Source: Mesorhizobium loti (GTDB taxonomy: Bacteria > Pseudomonadota > Alphaproteobacteria > Rhizobiales > Rhizobiaceae). Taken from it: a stretch of 60,490 bases of DNA. This document shows, piece after piece, positions 1 through 8,380 of this stretch (the stretch's first letter is position 1; each line of letters begins with the position of its first letter). Under the pieces are notes generated by a model. It searched no databases and was not told where the DNA came from. It was given only the letters and a program-made list of their open reading frames with translations. The stretch covers positions 1 to 60,490 of the forward strand of contig NZ_PJRO01000007.1 of the NCBI RefSeq assembly GCF_002858745.1. Direction: 5' to 3'. The position numbers were made by a program, and so were the translations under genes.

Positions 1-242
1 TCACCGATTTCGACCTCGGTGGCGGCATCGTCGGCGCCGATTTCATCCGGGAGGTGCGCAGGCAGGCAGGCCGCGACGTTCCCGCCATCGTCATGACCGG
101 CCACGACGAGAACCGGGTGCGCGAGGAGCTTGGGCAGCAGGACATCCCGATCCTGTCGAAGCCCGTGCGGCCTTCCGAACTGCGCTCGACGATGATTGCG
201 CTTTCGCTGGGGCGTGACATACGGGCGCGGGCTGAGGCTTAG
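1..242 (+). CDS. Response-regulator receiver domain, C-terminal part (5' truncated)
   Basis: The open frame enters from the left edge (first full codon at position 3) and ends at TAG 240-242, leaving 79 residues. Visible are an Asp-containing TDFDLGGG stretch that fits the phospho-acceptor loop, an IVMTGHD segment (the conserved Thr at the end of beta-4) and ILSKPVRP, where the Lys-Pro pair is the conserved K of receiver domains. About 15 residues follow the domain, so this is the C-terminal receiver of a hybrid histidine kinase or of a stand-alone regulator. The output partner lies outside the window. A palindromic repeat at 243-287 separates it from the convergent LysR gene. Confidence 0.8.
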   Translation, partial: TDFDLGGGIVGADFIREVRRQAGRDVPAIVMTGHDENRVREELGQQDIPILSKPVRPSELRSTMIALSLGRDIRARAEA

Positions 243-287
243 GAGCAATTCCAGGAAAACCGCTACACATTTTTCCCGGAATTGCTC
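243..287. repeat. Rhizobiales-type intergenic palindrome between convergent genes
   Basis: Arms GAGCAATTCC (243-252) and GGAATTGCTC (278-287) are perfect inverted copies. The element fills the gap between two convergent stop codons and could act as a bidirectional terminator or an mRNA stabiliser. Related palindromes occur at 12187-12299 and 26073-26153. Confidence 0.75.
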
Positions 288-1192
288 TAACGGTTTTCCA
301 GCCTCCGCGCTTCCTCGGTCTGGCTCAGGATCCAGTTGCGGAAGACCTTGATGCGTGAAGAGTTGCGGCGGCTCTCGAGATACACCAGCCAGTAGCCATC
401 GCCGTCCGAGCCCATTGCCTCGAAAGGCTGGATGAGCTGGCCCTTGGCGACAAGGGCGCCGTAGAGATTGCGGGTGAGGATCGCGGCACCCTGATCGGTG
501 ATGGCCGCCATGGCGTCATAGACTTGCGAACCGAGATCCGGCCCATGGATGGCGCGGCTGGCATCATAGGTCACGCCAGCCGCCTCGAACCAGATCTTCC
601 ACCACGGATCGTCGGCGCAGCACAGCGGCACCTTGTAGAGGTCCTCCGGCGTGTTGATGCCGCCGACGCTTTCCGCAAGCCGCGGGCTGATCATCGGACA
701 ATAGTCCGCCTTGAACAGATAATGGGCGGCCAGCCCCGGCCAACTGCCGCTTCCGGTGCGGATGGCGACATCGGTCGCCTCGCGGGTGAAATCGACCAGC
801 CGCGGCGATGTCTCGACCTTGACCGCAAGTTCGGGATGCATCAGCTGGAACGCTCCAAGGCGAACCGCGAGCCAGTTCGACGCGAAGGTCTGCATTGTCG
901 AGACAGAGAGCACGCCGCCTGCCCCGCCCTTCGCCGCCAGCCAGGCATCGGCCAGCGTCGCGAAGGCCGACGACGCTTCCGGCGCCAATCGCGCGCCGGC
1001 CTCGGTAAGTTCGATCTGCCTTGTTTTTCGTATGAAAAGCGGCGTTCCGGCGCGTTCCTCCAGAAGCTTGATCTGGTGGCTCGCCGCAGACTGGGTCATG
1101 CCGAGTTCATCGGCAGCCTTGGTGAAACTTCCAAGCCTGGCCGCCGCTTCGAACACGCGGACGGCTCCGAGAGGGGGCAGTTTCCAGCTCAT
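287..1192 (-). CDS. LysR-family transcriptional regulator, GcvA-like
   Basis: 301 residues, the normal LysR length. The N-terminus (LPPLGAVRVFEAAARLGSFT, then AADELGMTQSAASHQIKLLE) is the winged HTH of the GcvA subgroup, and residues about 90-295 fit the periplasmic-binding-like co-inducer domain. The ATG at 1190-1192 is preceded by a GGAGGAG ribosome site nine bases upstream. It is divergent from the DUF1127 and methyltransferase genes at 1294-2086, so by the usual LysR arrangement it probably controls them. The effector cannot be read from the sequence. Confidence 0.9.
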   Translation of the reverse strand: MSWKLPPLGAVRVFEAAARLGSFTKAADELGMTQSAASHQIKLLEERAGTPLFIRKTRQIELTEAGARLAPEASSAFATLADAWLAAKGGAGGVLSVSTMQTFASNWLAVRLGAFQLMHPELAVKVETSPRLVDFTREATDVAIRTGSGSWPGLAAHYLFKADYCPMISPRLAESVGGINTPEDLYKVPLCCADDPWWKIWFEAAGVTYDASRAIHGPDLGSQVYDAMAAITDQGAAILTRNLYGALVAKGQLIQPFEAMGSDGDGYWLVYLESRRNSSRIKVFRNWILSQTEEARRLENR

Positions 1193-1293
1193 GACACATT
1201 ACTCCTCCTCATGCATGGTACGCGACGTTCGATTGGAAATGAAGCGTGGCCAGGAGCAATATCCTTTCATCGGATCACAGAAAGGAACCCGCC

Positions 1294-1443
1294 ATGACAA
1301 CGCTCTCGCACCTCTCCCCTCGCCGTCACCTTGCCCGCCTCTTGCTCGCCCCGTTCAAGCCACGCCCGCAGGATCTGCTCGCCCGCAGCGACCTGCCGGA
1401 CCATCTCAAGCGCGATATCGGCCTGCTCGACGGCGCCTTCTAA
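1294..1443 (+). CDS. DUF1127-type small protein
   Basis: 49 residues, Arg-rich, ending in PDHLKRDIGLLDGAF, which matches the DUF1127 (YjiS-like) ending in which LxRDIGL is the conserved core. The ATG at 1294 follows AAAGGA at 1281-1286; an in-frame ATG further upstream (1246) lacks a comparable site. DUF1127 proteins are short and common in alphaproteobacteria, some implicated in RNA-binding or phosphate and carbon adaptation; nothing here points to a specific role. It lies 31 bases before the methyltransferase gene and may be cotranscribed with it. Confidence 0.75.
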   Translation: MTTLSHLSPRRHLARLLLAPFKPRPQDLLARSDLPDHLKRDIGLLDGAF

Positions 1444-1474
1444 GCTACCAGCCGAGAGGGAGGGAGGGAGGATC

Positions 1475-2086
1475 ATGACCATCGCCGCGGAAGCCCTCAA
1501 GCAGAGTCGCAAGGTCGTCGATATGTATGAAGCCTATGCCGACCGCTATGACGAAATCGTCGGCACCGAACCGATCGAACGTGTCCAGGCCGCGCTGAAA
1601 CGCCTTGCAGCCGAAGTCGGTAGCGGCGGCCGCGCCCTGGAAATCGGTTCCGGAGCAGGACGCGAGGCAGACCTGCTCGAAGACCTTCGCCTGCATGTCA
1701 GGCGCACCGATGCGACGCGGCGTTTCCTCGAGATTCAGGCAGCGCGCGGCAAAAAGGCCGATCTGCTGGACGTCATCACCGACGATCTCGGCGGCCCCTA
1801 TGACGCAGTGGTCGCGCTCTGCGTCCTGTTCTACGTCCGCCGCACCGAAATCGTGGCGGTTCTCGAGAAAATCGCACAGGCGCTTCGGTCCGGCGGCACC
1901 TTCCTTGTCTCAATGCGTCACGGCGATGGCGAGAAGAACGGCGACTACCAGACCGTGCTCTGGCGCCGCGACGACTTCGCGCGCCTTCTCGAACAAGCCG
2001 GCATGACCGTTCTGTGGGATGAGTTCGCCGTCAACACCGGCAATGGCGAGGAATGGATCACCTTCCTGGCGTCGAAAGGATCATGA
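1475..2086 (+). CDS. SAM-dependent methyltransferase, class I
   Basis: 203 residues. ALEIGSGAGREADLL (about residues 48-62) is motif I of the Rossmann methyltransferase fold and binds S-adenosylmethionine. It is followed by a DA(T)RRFLEIQ segment in the position of the acidic loop, and by YDAVVALCVLFYV as motif III. The start at ATG 1475 follows a run of GGGAGGGAGGA, a strong ribosome site. The substrate is not predictable; similar proteins are annotated as type 11/12 methyltransferases. Its 3' end overlaps the convergent GFA gene by six bases. Confidence 0.85.
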   Translation: MTIAAEALKQSRKVVDMYEAYADRYDEIVGTEPIERVQAALKRLAAEVGSGGRALEIGSGAGREADLLEDLRLHVRRTDATRRFLEIQAARGKKADLLDVITDDLGGPYDAVVALCVLFYVRRTEIVAVLEKIAQALRSGGTFLVSMRHGDGEKNGDYQTVLWRRDDFARLLEQAGMTVLWDEFAVNTGNGEEWITFLASKGS

Positions 2087-2491
2087 TCTGCCAGTCGGCA
2101 GGCCTTCGAAATGCTCCACCGTCCCGTCGAGCTGAACCCACTCATGTTTCGACTGCTCGAACACGGACAGCGCGGGCGGCGCGAAGGCGGGGTCGGCGAA
2201 GGAGCCGACCGCAACGCCGACCATCGACGGCGACGCTTCGGCCTTCCAATAAAGGGTCGAGCCGCAGGTCGGGCAAAAATACATGCGCACCTTGCGGCCG
2301 CTTTCGGCGGTGCGGATGAACTCCGTCGACGCTCCCGAAACTTCGACACAGTCGACCGCGTAGAACGCATTGGCGCTGAACGGCGCACCCGTTCTGCGCT
2401 GACAGGCGAAGCAGTGACACAGCGCCGTCAATTGCGGCGCCTCGCGAAGCGTCAGTCTGAGAGCGCCGCAGGCGCATTGGGCATTGAACAT
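2081..2491 (-). CDS. GFA/CENP-V family zinc-binding protein
   Basis: 136 residues. The Cys pattern CACGALRL, CHCFACQRRTGAPFSAN and YFCPTCGSTLYW gives the zinc-binding signature of the GFA (glutathione-dependent formaldehyde-activating-like) family. Most members annotated this way have no proven enzymatic role. The ATG at 2489-2491 is chosen because GGGAGGAG lies just upstream; a longer reading to 2557 lacks such a site. Convergent and slightly overlapping with the methyltransferase gene. Confidence 0.88.
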   Translation of the reverse strand: MFNAQCACGALRLTLREAPQLTALCHCFACQRRTGAPFSANAFYAVDCVEVSGASTEFIRTAESGRKVRMYFCPTCGSTLYWKAEASPSMVGVAVGSFADPAFAPPALSVFEQSKHEWVQLDGTVEHFEGLPTGRS

Positions 2492-2668
2492 GGGAACTCC
2501 TCCCGCTTGCGCGGTGAACATGCGTTGGATTTTGGCTGAGATGCACGCCCGAACCACGCTGCGGTGGGCGATGCTAGGGGCTGAGACCTGATACGATTTC
2601 AGGCTCGCGCGGGCATCAACCTAAATCGCGCAACCGTTGAAGTCCAGGCGAACCGTGTACGCGGTAAT

Positions 2669-3622
2669 TCAGGCGGCTGTCGTCCCGCTTCCGGCGACGG
2701 CAAGTTCGCGCATTTCGCGCGGCGTCATGCCGTAGCGATTTCGGAACATGCGGTTGAAGCTCGAAGGGTCGAGGAAACCGCAACTTGCCGATATCTGCGC
2801 GACGCTGAGGTCGAGAGCCGGCTGCAGCGCAAGCATGCGTCGCGATCGTTCGAGCCGCGCCGTCCAGATGGCAGCGGCAACCGATTCAGCCTGTCCGGCG
2901 AAGGCGCGATAGAGTTCGGAACGCGAACATCCGACCGCTGCCGCGACGCGCCCCGGCGACAGCTGCGCATCCGTGTGACGCTGGTCGATGACCATGAGTG
3001 CGGCGGCGAGAATGTCGCCCGATGGCAGATCGGCAGCCTCGTCGGCGACCGTGCGCAGCAGGGCGCAGGCAAGATCCGTCGCGGTATCGATCGCGGCCTC
3101 GCGCCCGACAGGGGACAGGCTGCGCATGCGTTTTGCCGTAAACGCCAGGTGCAAAGCGAGCAGCTCGGCCAATCCCGGCCGGTCCAGGCGTTTGCCGCCG
3201 AGCGTTGTGGCCCTGCGGCCGGCCAAGGCGGCGACCCGTTCGCGCGGTATGACGATGGCGATCTCGCGGTGAGATGACCATTCGGCGCGCACCGGCCGGG
3301 CAAAGTCGACGATATAAAGGTTACCCGCTACCAGCGCGTGGTCGTTACCGTTCTGGCTGATCCGCGAGGGGCCGTCGACGAGCAGGCCGATATAGATCTC
3401 GTCGCCGCCGTCGCTGGCGCATCGTCGCGCGCCCCGCTCGACCCGGATCGCATCCGATGTGTGGTCCCAGAACTCGCCGCGGCGCCCTTGCGTGCGCAGC
3501 AGCCTGGCGAAGAAGCCGGGCTCGGCATCCATCCTGGCGATCGACATGCGGCGCAGCACATCGCTGCTCCAGTAACCGAGACGCTCCTTTGCCTCTATCT
3601 TGCCTGTGTCGAACTCGATCAT
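2669..3622 (-). CDS. AraC-family transcriptional regulator
   Basis: 317 residues. The C-terminal 100 residues carry two HTH motifs: the first around VAAAVGCSRSELYRAFAG, the second ISASCGFLDPSSFNRMFRNRYGMTPREMR, the classical AraC signature. The N-terminal part (about 40-190) is a cupin-like sensor of the AraC_binding_2 type. It is divergent from the autotransporter gene at 3725 with a gap of about 100 bases, so regulation of that surface protein is the simplest inference. Confidence 0.9.
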   Translation of the reverse strand: MIEFDTGKIEAKERLGYWSSDVLRRMSIARMDAEPGFFARLLRTQGRRGEFWDHTSDAIRVERGARRCASDGGDEIYIGLLVDGPSRISQNGNDHALVAGNLYIVDFARPVRAEWSSHREIAIVIPRERVAALAGRRATTLGGKRLDRPGLAELLALHLAFTAKRMRSLSPVGREAAIDTATDLACALLRTVADEAADLPSGDILAAALMVIDQRHTDAQLSPGRVAAAVGCSRSELYRAFAGQAESVAAAIWTARLERSRRMLALQPALDLSVAQISASCGFLDPSSFNRMFRNRYGMTPREMRELAVAGSGTTAA

Positions 3623-3724
3623 GGTCGAAGTGCTGGTGCCACCATTTGCTTTTGCTGGGACGCCCAGACCATGGCCTGGGACGCTGGATCATTGATCTCC
3701 GAGGGCCTCGATCCCCTATGAGCC

Positions 3725-6700
3725 ATGACCAACTTTCAATCTGCCAGAATGCCGATCGACTTCAAGTCCCGCCACCGTGTTCTCCGCAATTCCGCAACCA
3801 TGCTCCTGGCCTTTGTTGCCATCGGCGCGCCTCTCGATGCCCGGGCGCAGGTCGCCACATCAGGTGATGTCCTGACGGACTGGTTCGGGCTTTACGTCGT
3901 CGGGCGGATCAGCCCCGGCACATTGACCATCACCAGTGGCGGAACCGTAAACACCCTTGGCGAGGCCTATCTCGGATATTCCGGGGGCGTGCAGGGAACG
4001 GTTGATGTCAGCGGCACCAATGCGCTGTTCAACGTCAACGGCACACTCACCGTTGGTCGCCAGGGAGGCTCTTCAATGACCGTCAGCAATGGCGGCAAGG
4101 TCACCAGTGCCGCCGGCAACGTCGCGCTCGGCTATGGCATCACCAGCACGGTCCTGGTGACGGGAGCCCACTCGCTCTGGGACAACAGCGGCAGGCTCAC
4201 GATCGGCGGCAGCCAGGCGTTCGGCTTCCTGAGCATCGAGAATGGCGGCCGCGTCAACTCCGCATCGGCAAGCCTCGGCGACGGTTACTTCTCGGCCGGA
4301 ACCGCAACCGTCAGCGGCGACGGCTCGCTTTGGGCCAACAGCGGCAGGCTGATCGTCGGCAACAATGAAGTGGGAACGCTCACCATCAGCGATGGCGGCA
4401 CGGTCAAGGCCGGCACCTATGCCGGGGGCGCATCCGACTTCGTCGGAATCGCCGAGGTCTCCGGCTCCAGCGGCACCCTCAACATCGGCGCTGCGTCGGG
4501 CGCAACAGCGATAGCGGCCGGCACGCTGCTGGCCGATCAGGTTCGTTTTGGTCAGGGAGCCGGAAGTATCGTCTTCAATCACACCGGTTTGCCCGACGGA
4601 TCGGATCTGGAGTTCGGTGCCGCGCTGCGGGGTCGCGGCGCCATCCTGCATGAACGCGGCACCACCATACTGTCGGGCGACGGCTCGGCATTCACCGGCA
4701 TCACCACCGTCTCGGGTGGCACGCTGATCGTCGCCAACAAGCTCGGCGGCTCGGTCGTTGTCGGCAGCGGCGCAACGCTGGGGGGCAGCGGCACGATCGG
4801 TTCGGGTGCGCTTTCAACGGTCACGCTGCAGGCGGGCGCCACCCTGTCGGCCGGCAACTCGCCGGGCACACTGACGATTGCCGGCAACCTTTCGCTCGCC
4901 AGCGGCTCGACCTCCCGGTTCGAGCTCAACACACCGGGCGTGGCCGGCGGCGCCACCAACGATCTGGTCAAGGTCAGCGGCACCCTGATGCTCGGCGGCA
5001 CGCTGGATGCCACGGTGGCCTCGGCCGGATACTACCAGCTGTTCGACTACGGCACGCTGATGCCAGGCAGCACATTCGACAACGAGACCGTAACTTCGAC
5101 CAACTTCACCGTGGCAAGGCACATCGTCGGCCTCGATGTTCCCGGCCAGGTCTATCTGATCGCGCTCGGCACCGGGCAGACCATCCAGTTCTGGGACGGC
5201 GGCAACACCACGTCCAACGGTGCCGTCGACGGCGGTTCAGGCAACTGGGACATCATCGGCCCGAACTGGACCAGCGTCGATGGAGCGACGAACCAGCCAT
5301 GGCTGCGTTCCGTCGGCGTGTTCAAAGGCACCGCAGGCACGGTCACCGTGACGGGAACGAAAGACTTCGACACGCTGCAATTCGTCAGCGATGGATACCA
5401 TGTCGAAGGCGGCAGCCTGGCCTTCAACCCTGCATCGGGCTCGACCGGCACCATCGCGGTCGATGGCAGTGCAACGGCTTTTGTCGGTTCCGTTCTGATC
5501 GATGGCGCGACCGCGAGGAATTTCACCAAAACCGGCAACGGTCAGCTGATCCTCACCGCCGCCAACAGCTTTACAGGCACGACCACCGTCAGCGGCGGCA
5601 AGCTGGTCGTCGGCGACAATTCTCATCCGGGCGCCAGCCTTGCAGGGACAGTGACCTTGAAATCGGGCGCATCGCTCGGCGGCATCGGTACGCTGGGTGG
5701 CCTGGTAGCGGAGAACGGCGCTACCATCACGCCCGGCAATTCGATCGGTGCATTGAACATAGCAGGCGATGTGTCGTTCGCTCCCGGCTCAACCTATGCG
5801 GTCGAGATCGCCGGCAATGCCAGCAGCGATCGTATCGCCGCCACCGGCATGGCGACGCTCGGCGGCGGCAAGGTGGAAGTGACCGCACTCGATGCGCAAG
5901 CGAGCTACCAGGACGGTCAGACCTACACGATCCTGACTGCGGCCGGCGGCATTACCGGTAGCTTCGACCCGGCCGTGCTGTCGCGCTCGGCTTTCCTCGA
6001 TGCGACGCTTGCCCAGAGTGCCAACACAGTCGACCTGAAGATCGCCATCAAAACCTCGAAGCCGGAGGAACCAGGCAAACCAGAGGAGCCGGGCAAGAAG
6101 CCGCTGTTCGCCACGGTCGCCGATACCGGAAACCAGAAGCAGACGGCCGGTGCGCTGGATACGCTGCAGCAGAGCGGCACGCCGCTGGCGCTTTACAACA
6201 AGCTGCTGGTGCTGTCGGCCGACGAGGCACGTGGTGCCTTCGACGGCCTCTCGGGCGAGATCAACGCCTCGACGGTGACAGGCTTGCTCGAAGACAGCCG
6301 CTTCACGCGCGATGCCATCAACGACCGCCTGCGTTCAGCCTTCGAGACGGTCGGCGCTGAGCCACTGCCGCTGATGGGGTATGGCGACGATGCCAAGGAC
6401 ATCACGACGGCTTCCGTTGCTTCCGAGCGCTACGGTGCCTGGGGTTCGGTGTTCGGGTCATGGGGCCATTTCGGCAGTGACGGCAATGCCGCAAAACTGT
6501 CGCGCTCCACCGGAGGCTTTGTCACCGGTGTCGACGGCCTTGTCACCGACGATGTCCGCCTCGGCTTCCTTGCCGGCTACAGCCATTCCTCGCTCAAGGT
6601 CGATGATCGCAGGTCATCGGCTTCGAGCGATAACTACCATCTCGGCATCTATGGCGGCACGCAATGGGGTGGGCTCGCCCTGCGCTCCGGTCTTGCCTAC

Positions 6701-7249
6701 ACCTGGAGCCAGGTCGATAGCAGCCGTCAGGTTTCATTCCCTGCCTTAACCGACAGCCTGACCGGCGACTATCGTGCAGGCACCACGCAGGTGTTCGGGG
6801 AACTCGGCTATGGCATCAAGGCCGGCAATGTCGCCTTCGAGCCCTTCGCCAACCTCGCTTACGTCAATGTCCACACCAATGGCTTCACCGAAAAGGGTGG
6901 CGCATCTGCCCTCACGGTCCACAGCGGCTCCAACGACAACACCTTCACGACGCTTGGCATCCGTGCTTCGACCGATTTCGACATCGTATCAGTCAAGGCG
7001 ACGGCACGCGGCATGATCGGCTGGCGGCATGGTTATGGCGATGTCACGCCGACGATCAGCCAGGCCTTCACCGGCAGCAGCGCTTTCACCATCGCCGGCG
7101 CGCCGATCGCAAAGGACGCCGCCGTGCTCGAAACCGGGCTCGACTTCGCCATCGCGCCTGCAGCAACGCTCGGCATCTCCTACCACGGCCAGGTCGGCTC
7201 CAAGGCCAGCGACCACGGCGTCAGGGCGGATCTGAACGTGAAGTTCTGA
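3725..7249 (+). CDS. Autotransporter (type Va secretion) with repetitive passenger
   Basis: 1,174 residues. A signal peptide is visible (basic RHRVLRNS, hydrophobic MLLAFVAIGAPL, then DARAQ). The passenger (about 45-770) is Gly/Ser/Thr-rich beta-helix sequence: short repeats of the form GTLTISDGGTV / SMTVSNGGKV, then autotransporter-associated strand repeats such as TTVSGGTLIVANKLGGS and TTVSGGKLVVGDN. A PEEPGKPEEPGK linker at about 778-790 leads to the C-terminal beta-barrel (about 900-1174), which ends in Phe as expected for recognition by the BAM complex. Met-9 (ATG 3749) is an alternative start. The passenger shows no catalytic triad, so an adhesin or structural surface role is more likely than protease activity. 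Confidence 0.9.
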   Translation: MTNFQSARMPIDFKSRHRVLRNSATMLLAFVAIGAPLDARAQVATSGDVLTDWFGLYVVGRISPGTLTITSGGTVNTLGEAYLGYSGGVQGTVDVSGTNALFNVNGTLTVGRQGGSSMTVSNGGKVTSAAGNVALGYGITSTVLVTGAHSLWDNSGRLTIGGSQAFGFLSIENGGRVNSASASLGDGYFSAGTATVSGDGSLWANSGRLIVGNNEVGTLTISDGGTVKAGTYAGGASDFVGIAEVSGSSGTLNIGAASGATAIAAGTLLADQVRFGQGAGSIVFNHTGLPDGSDLEFGAALRGRGAILHERGTTILSGDGSAFTGITTVSGGTLIVANKLGGSVVVGSGATLGGSGTIGSGALSTVTLQAGATLSAGNSPGTLTIAGNLSLASGSTSRFELNTPGVAGGATNDLVKVSGTLMLGGTLDATVASAGYYQLFDYGTLMPGSTFDNETVTSTNFTVARHIVGLDVPGQVYLIALGTGQTIQFWDGGNTTSNGAVDGGSGNWDIIGPNWTSVDGATNQPWLRSVGVFKGTAGTVTVTGTKDFDTLQFVSDGYHVEGGSLAFNPASGSTGTIAVDGSATAFVGSVLIDGATARNFTKTGNGQLILTAANSFTGTTTVSGGKLVVGDNSHPGASLAGTVTLKSGASLGGIGTLGGLVAENGATITPGNSIGALNIAGDVSFAPGSTYAVEIAGNASSDRIAATGMATLGGGKVEVTALDAQASYQDGQTYTILTAAGGITGSFDPAVLSRSAFLDATLAQSANTVDLKIAIKTSKPEEPGKPEEPGKKPLFATVADTGNQKQTAGALDTLQQSGTPLALYNKLLVLSADEARGAFDGLSGEINASTVTGLLEDSRFTRDAINDRLRSAFETVGAEPLPLMGYGDDAKDITTASVASERYGAWGSVFGSWGHFGSDGNAAKLSRSTGGFVTGVDGLVTDDVRLGFLAGYSHSSLKVDDRRSSASSDNYHLGIYGGTQWGGLALRSGLAYTWSQVDSSRQVSFPALTDSLTGDYRAGTTQVFGELGYGIKAGNVAFEPFANLAYVNVHTNGFTEKGGASALTVHSGSNDNTFTTLGIRASTDFDIVSVKATARGMIGWRHGYGDVTPTISQAFTGSSAFTIAGAPIAKDAAVLETGLDFAIAPAATLGISYHGQVGSKASDHGVRADLNVKF

Positions 7250-7275
7250 AACGACCCCAGCGCGTTGCTCCAGCG

Positions 7276-8340
7276 TCAGCGCAGCCTTTTGCCGTCGTGG
7301 TCGAAGATCAGTGCATCGTCCGGTCGGAACGAAACCTGGACGGAAGAGCCGAGGCCCTGGTCATGATAACCGCGGCGTTCGACCAGGAGTTTTTCGCCGC
7401 TGGACAGCCGGCCGTGCCAGATCGAATTGCCGCCCAGGTTCTCGATCAGGTCGATCTCCATCGTGAGCGCGACGCTAGCCTCGCCACCGATCTCGAAATG
7501 CTCCGGACGCAGTCCGATCGTGACTTCCCGGTTGTCCCCGGGTCTGGATGACAGCGCGGGCGCGAAGGCACTTTCCGCGAGGCCGACCTTGCCGTCGGGA
7601 CGCAACGTACCCTTGAAGAAATTCATTTTCGGGGAACCGATGAAGCCGGCGACAAAAGCGTTGTCGGGATCACGGTAGAGATCGATCGGGCGGCCTTGCT
7701 GTTCGATGAAGCCGCCGCGCAACACAACGATCCGGTCGGCCATGGTCATCGCTTCGACCTGATCATGCGTGACGTAGATCATGGTGGCACCAAGCTGCCG
7801 GTGCAGCTTGGTGATCTCGACGCGCATCTGCACCCTGAGTTCAGCGTCCAGATTGGACAGCGGCTCATCGAACAGAAAGGCTTTCGGGTGGCGGACGATC
7901 GCGCGGCCGATGGCGACGCGCTGGCGCTGCCCGCCGGAAAGCTGGGACGGCTTGCGCTTGAGCAAGGGCTGCAATTGCAGTGCGGCCGCGGCCTCGGTGA
8001 CGCGTTTGTCGACTTCGGCTTTGGCCATGCCGTTCATGCTGAGGCCAAAGCCCATGTTCCGCTCGACGGTCATGTGCGGGTAAAGCGCATAGGACTGGAA
8101 GACCATGGCGAGCTCGCGGTCGCCGGGCTCGACGGCGTTGACCCTCTTGCCGTCGATGAACACATCACCGCCGGTGACGTCCTCCAGCCCGGCGATCATG
8201 CGCAGCAAGGTCGACTTGCCGCAGCCGGACGGGCCGACAAAAACGCAGAACTCGCCCGACTCGATGGCAAGGTCGACGCCGTTGATGACGTCAACCACGC
8301 CAAAGGATTTCCTTACCGTCTTCAGCTCGATTGCGCTCAA
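7276..8340 (-). CDS. ABC transporter ATPase, UgpC/MalK type (sugar import)
   Basis: 354 residues. Walker A GPSGCGKST (36-44), Q-loop near FQSYALYPHM, signature LSGGQ (134-138), Walker B FLFDEP (155-160) and H-loop YVTHDQ (His 192) are all intact. A C-terminal TOBE/MalK regulatory region of about 110 residues follows. This is the last gene of the importer operon running from 13581 to 7276 and should energise the two permeases at 10446 and 11279. The gap to the fusion-enzyme gene upstream is 40 bases. Confidence 0.93.
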   Translation of the reverse strand: MSAIELKTVRKSFGVVDVINGVDLAIESGEFCVFVGPSGCGKSTLLRMIAGLEDVTGGDVFIDGKRVNAVEPGDRELAMVFQSYALYPHMTVERNMGFGLSMNGMAKAEVDKRVTEAAAALQLQPLLKRKPSQLSGGQRQRVAIGRAIVRHPKAFLFDEPLSNLDAELRVQMRVEITKLHRQLGATMIYVTHDQVEAMTMADRIVVLRGGFIEQQGRPIDLYRDPDNAFVAGFIGSPKMNFFKGTLRPDGKVGLAESAFAPALSSRPGDNREVTIGLRPEHFEIGGEASVALTMEIDLIENLGGNSIWHGRLSSGEKLLVERRGYHDQGLGSSVQVSFRPDDALIFDHDGKRLR

Positions 8341-8380
8341 AGCATGGCTCTCCCTGCTCGACAGATGCTTTTAGAGGAAT

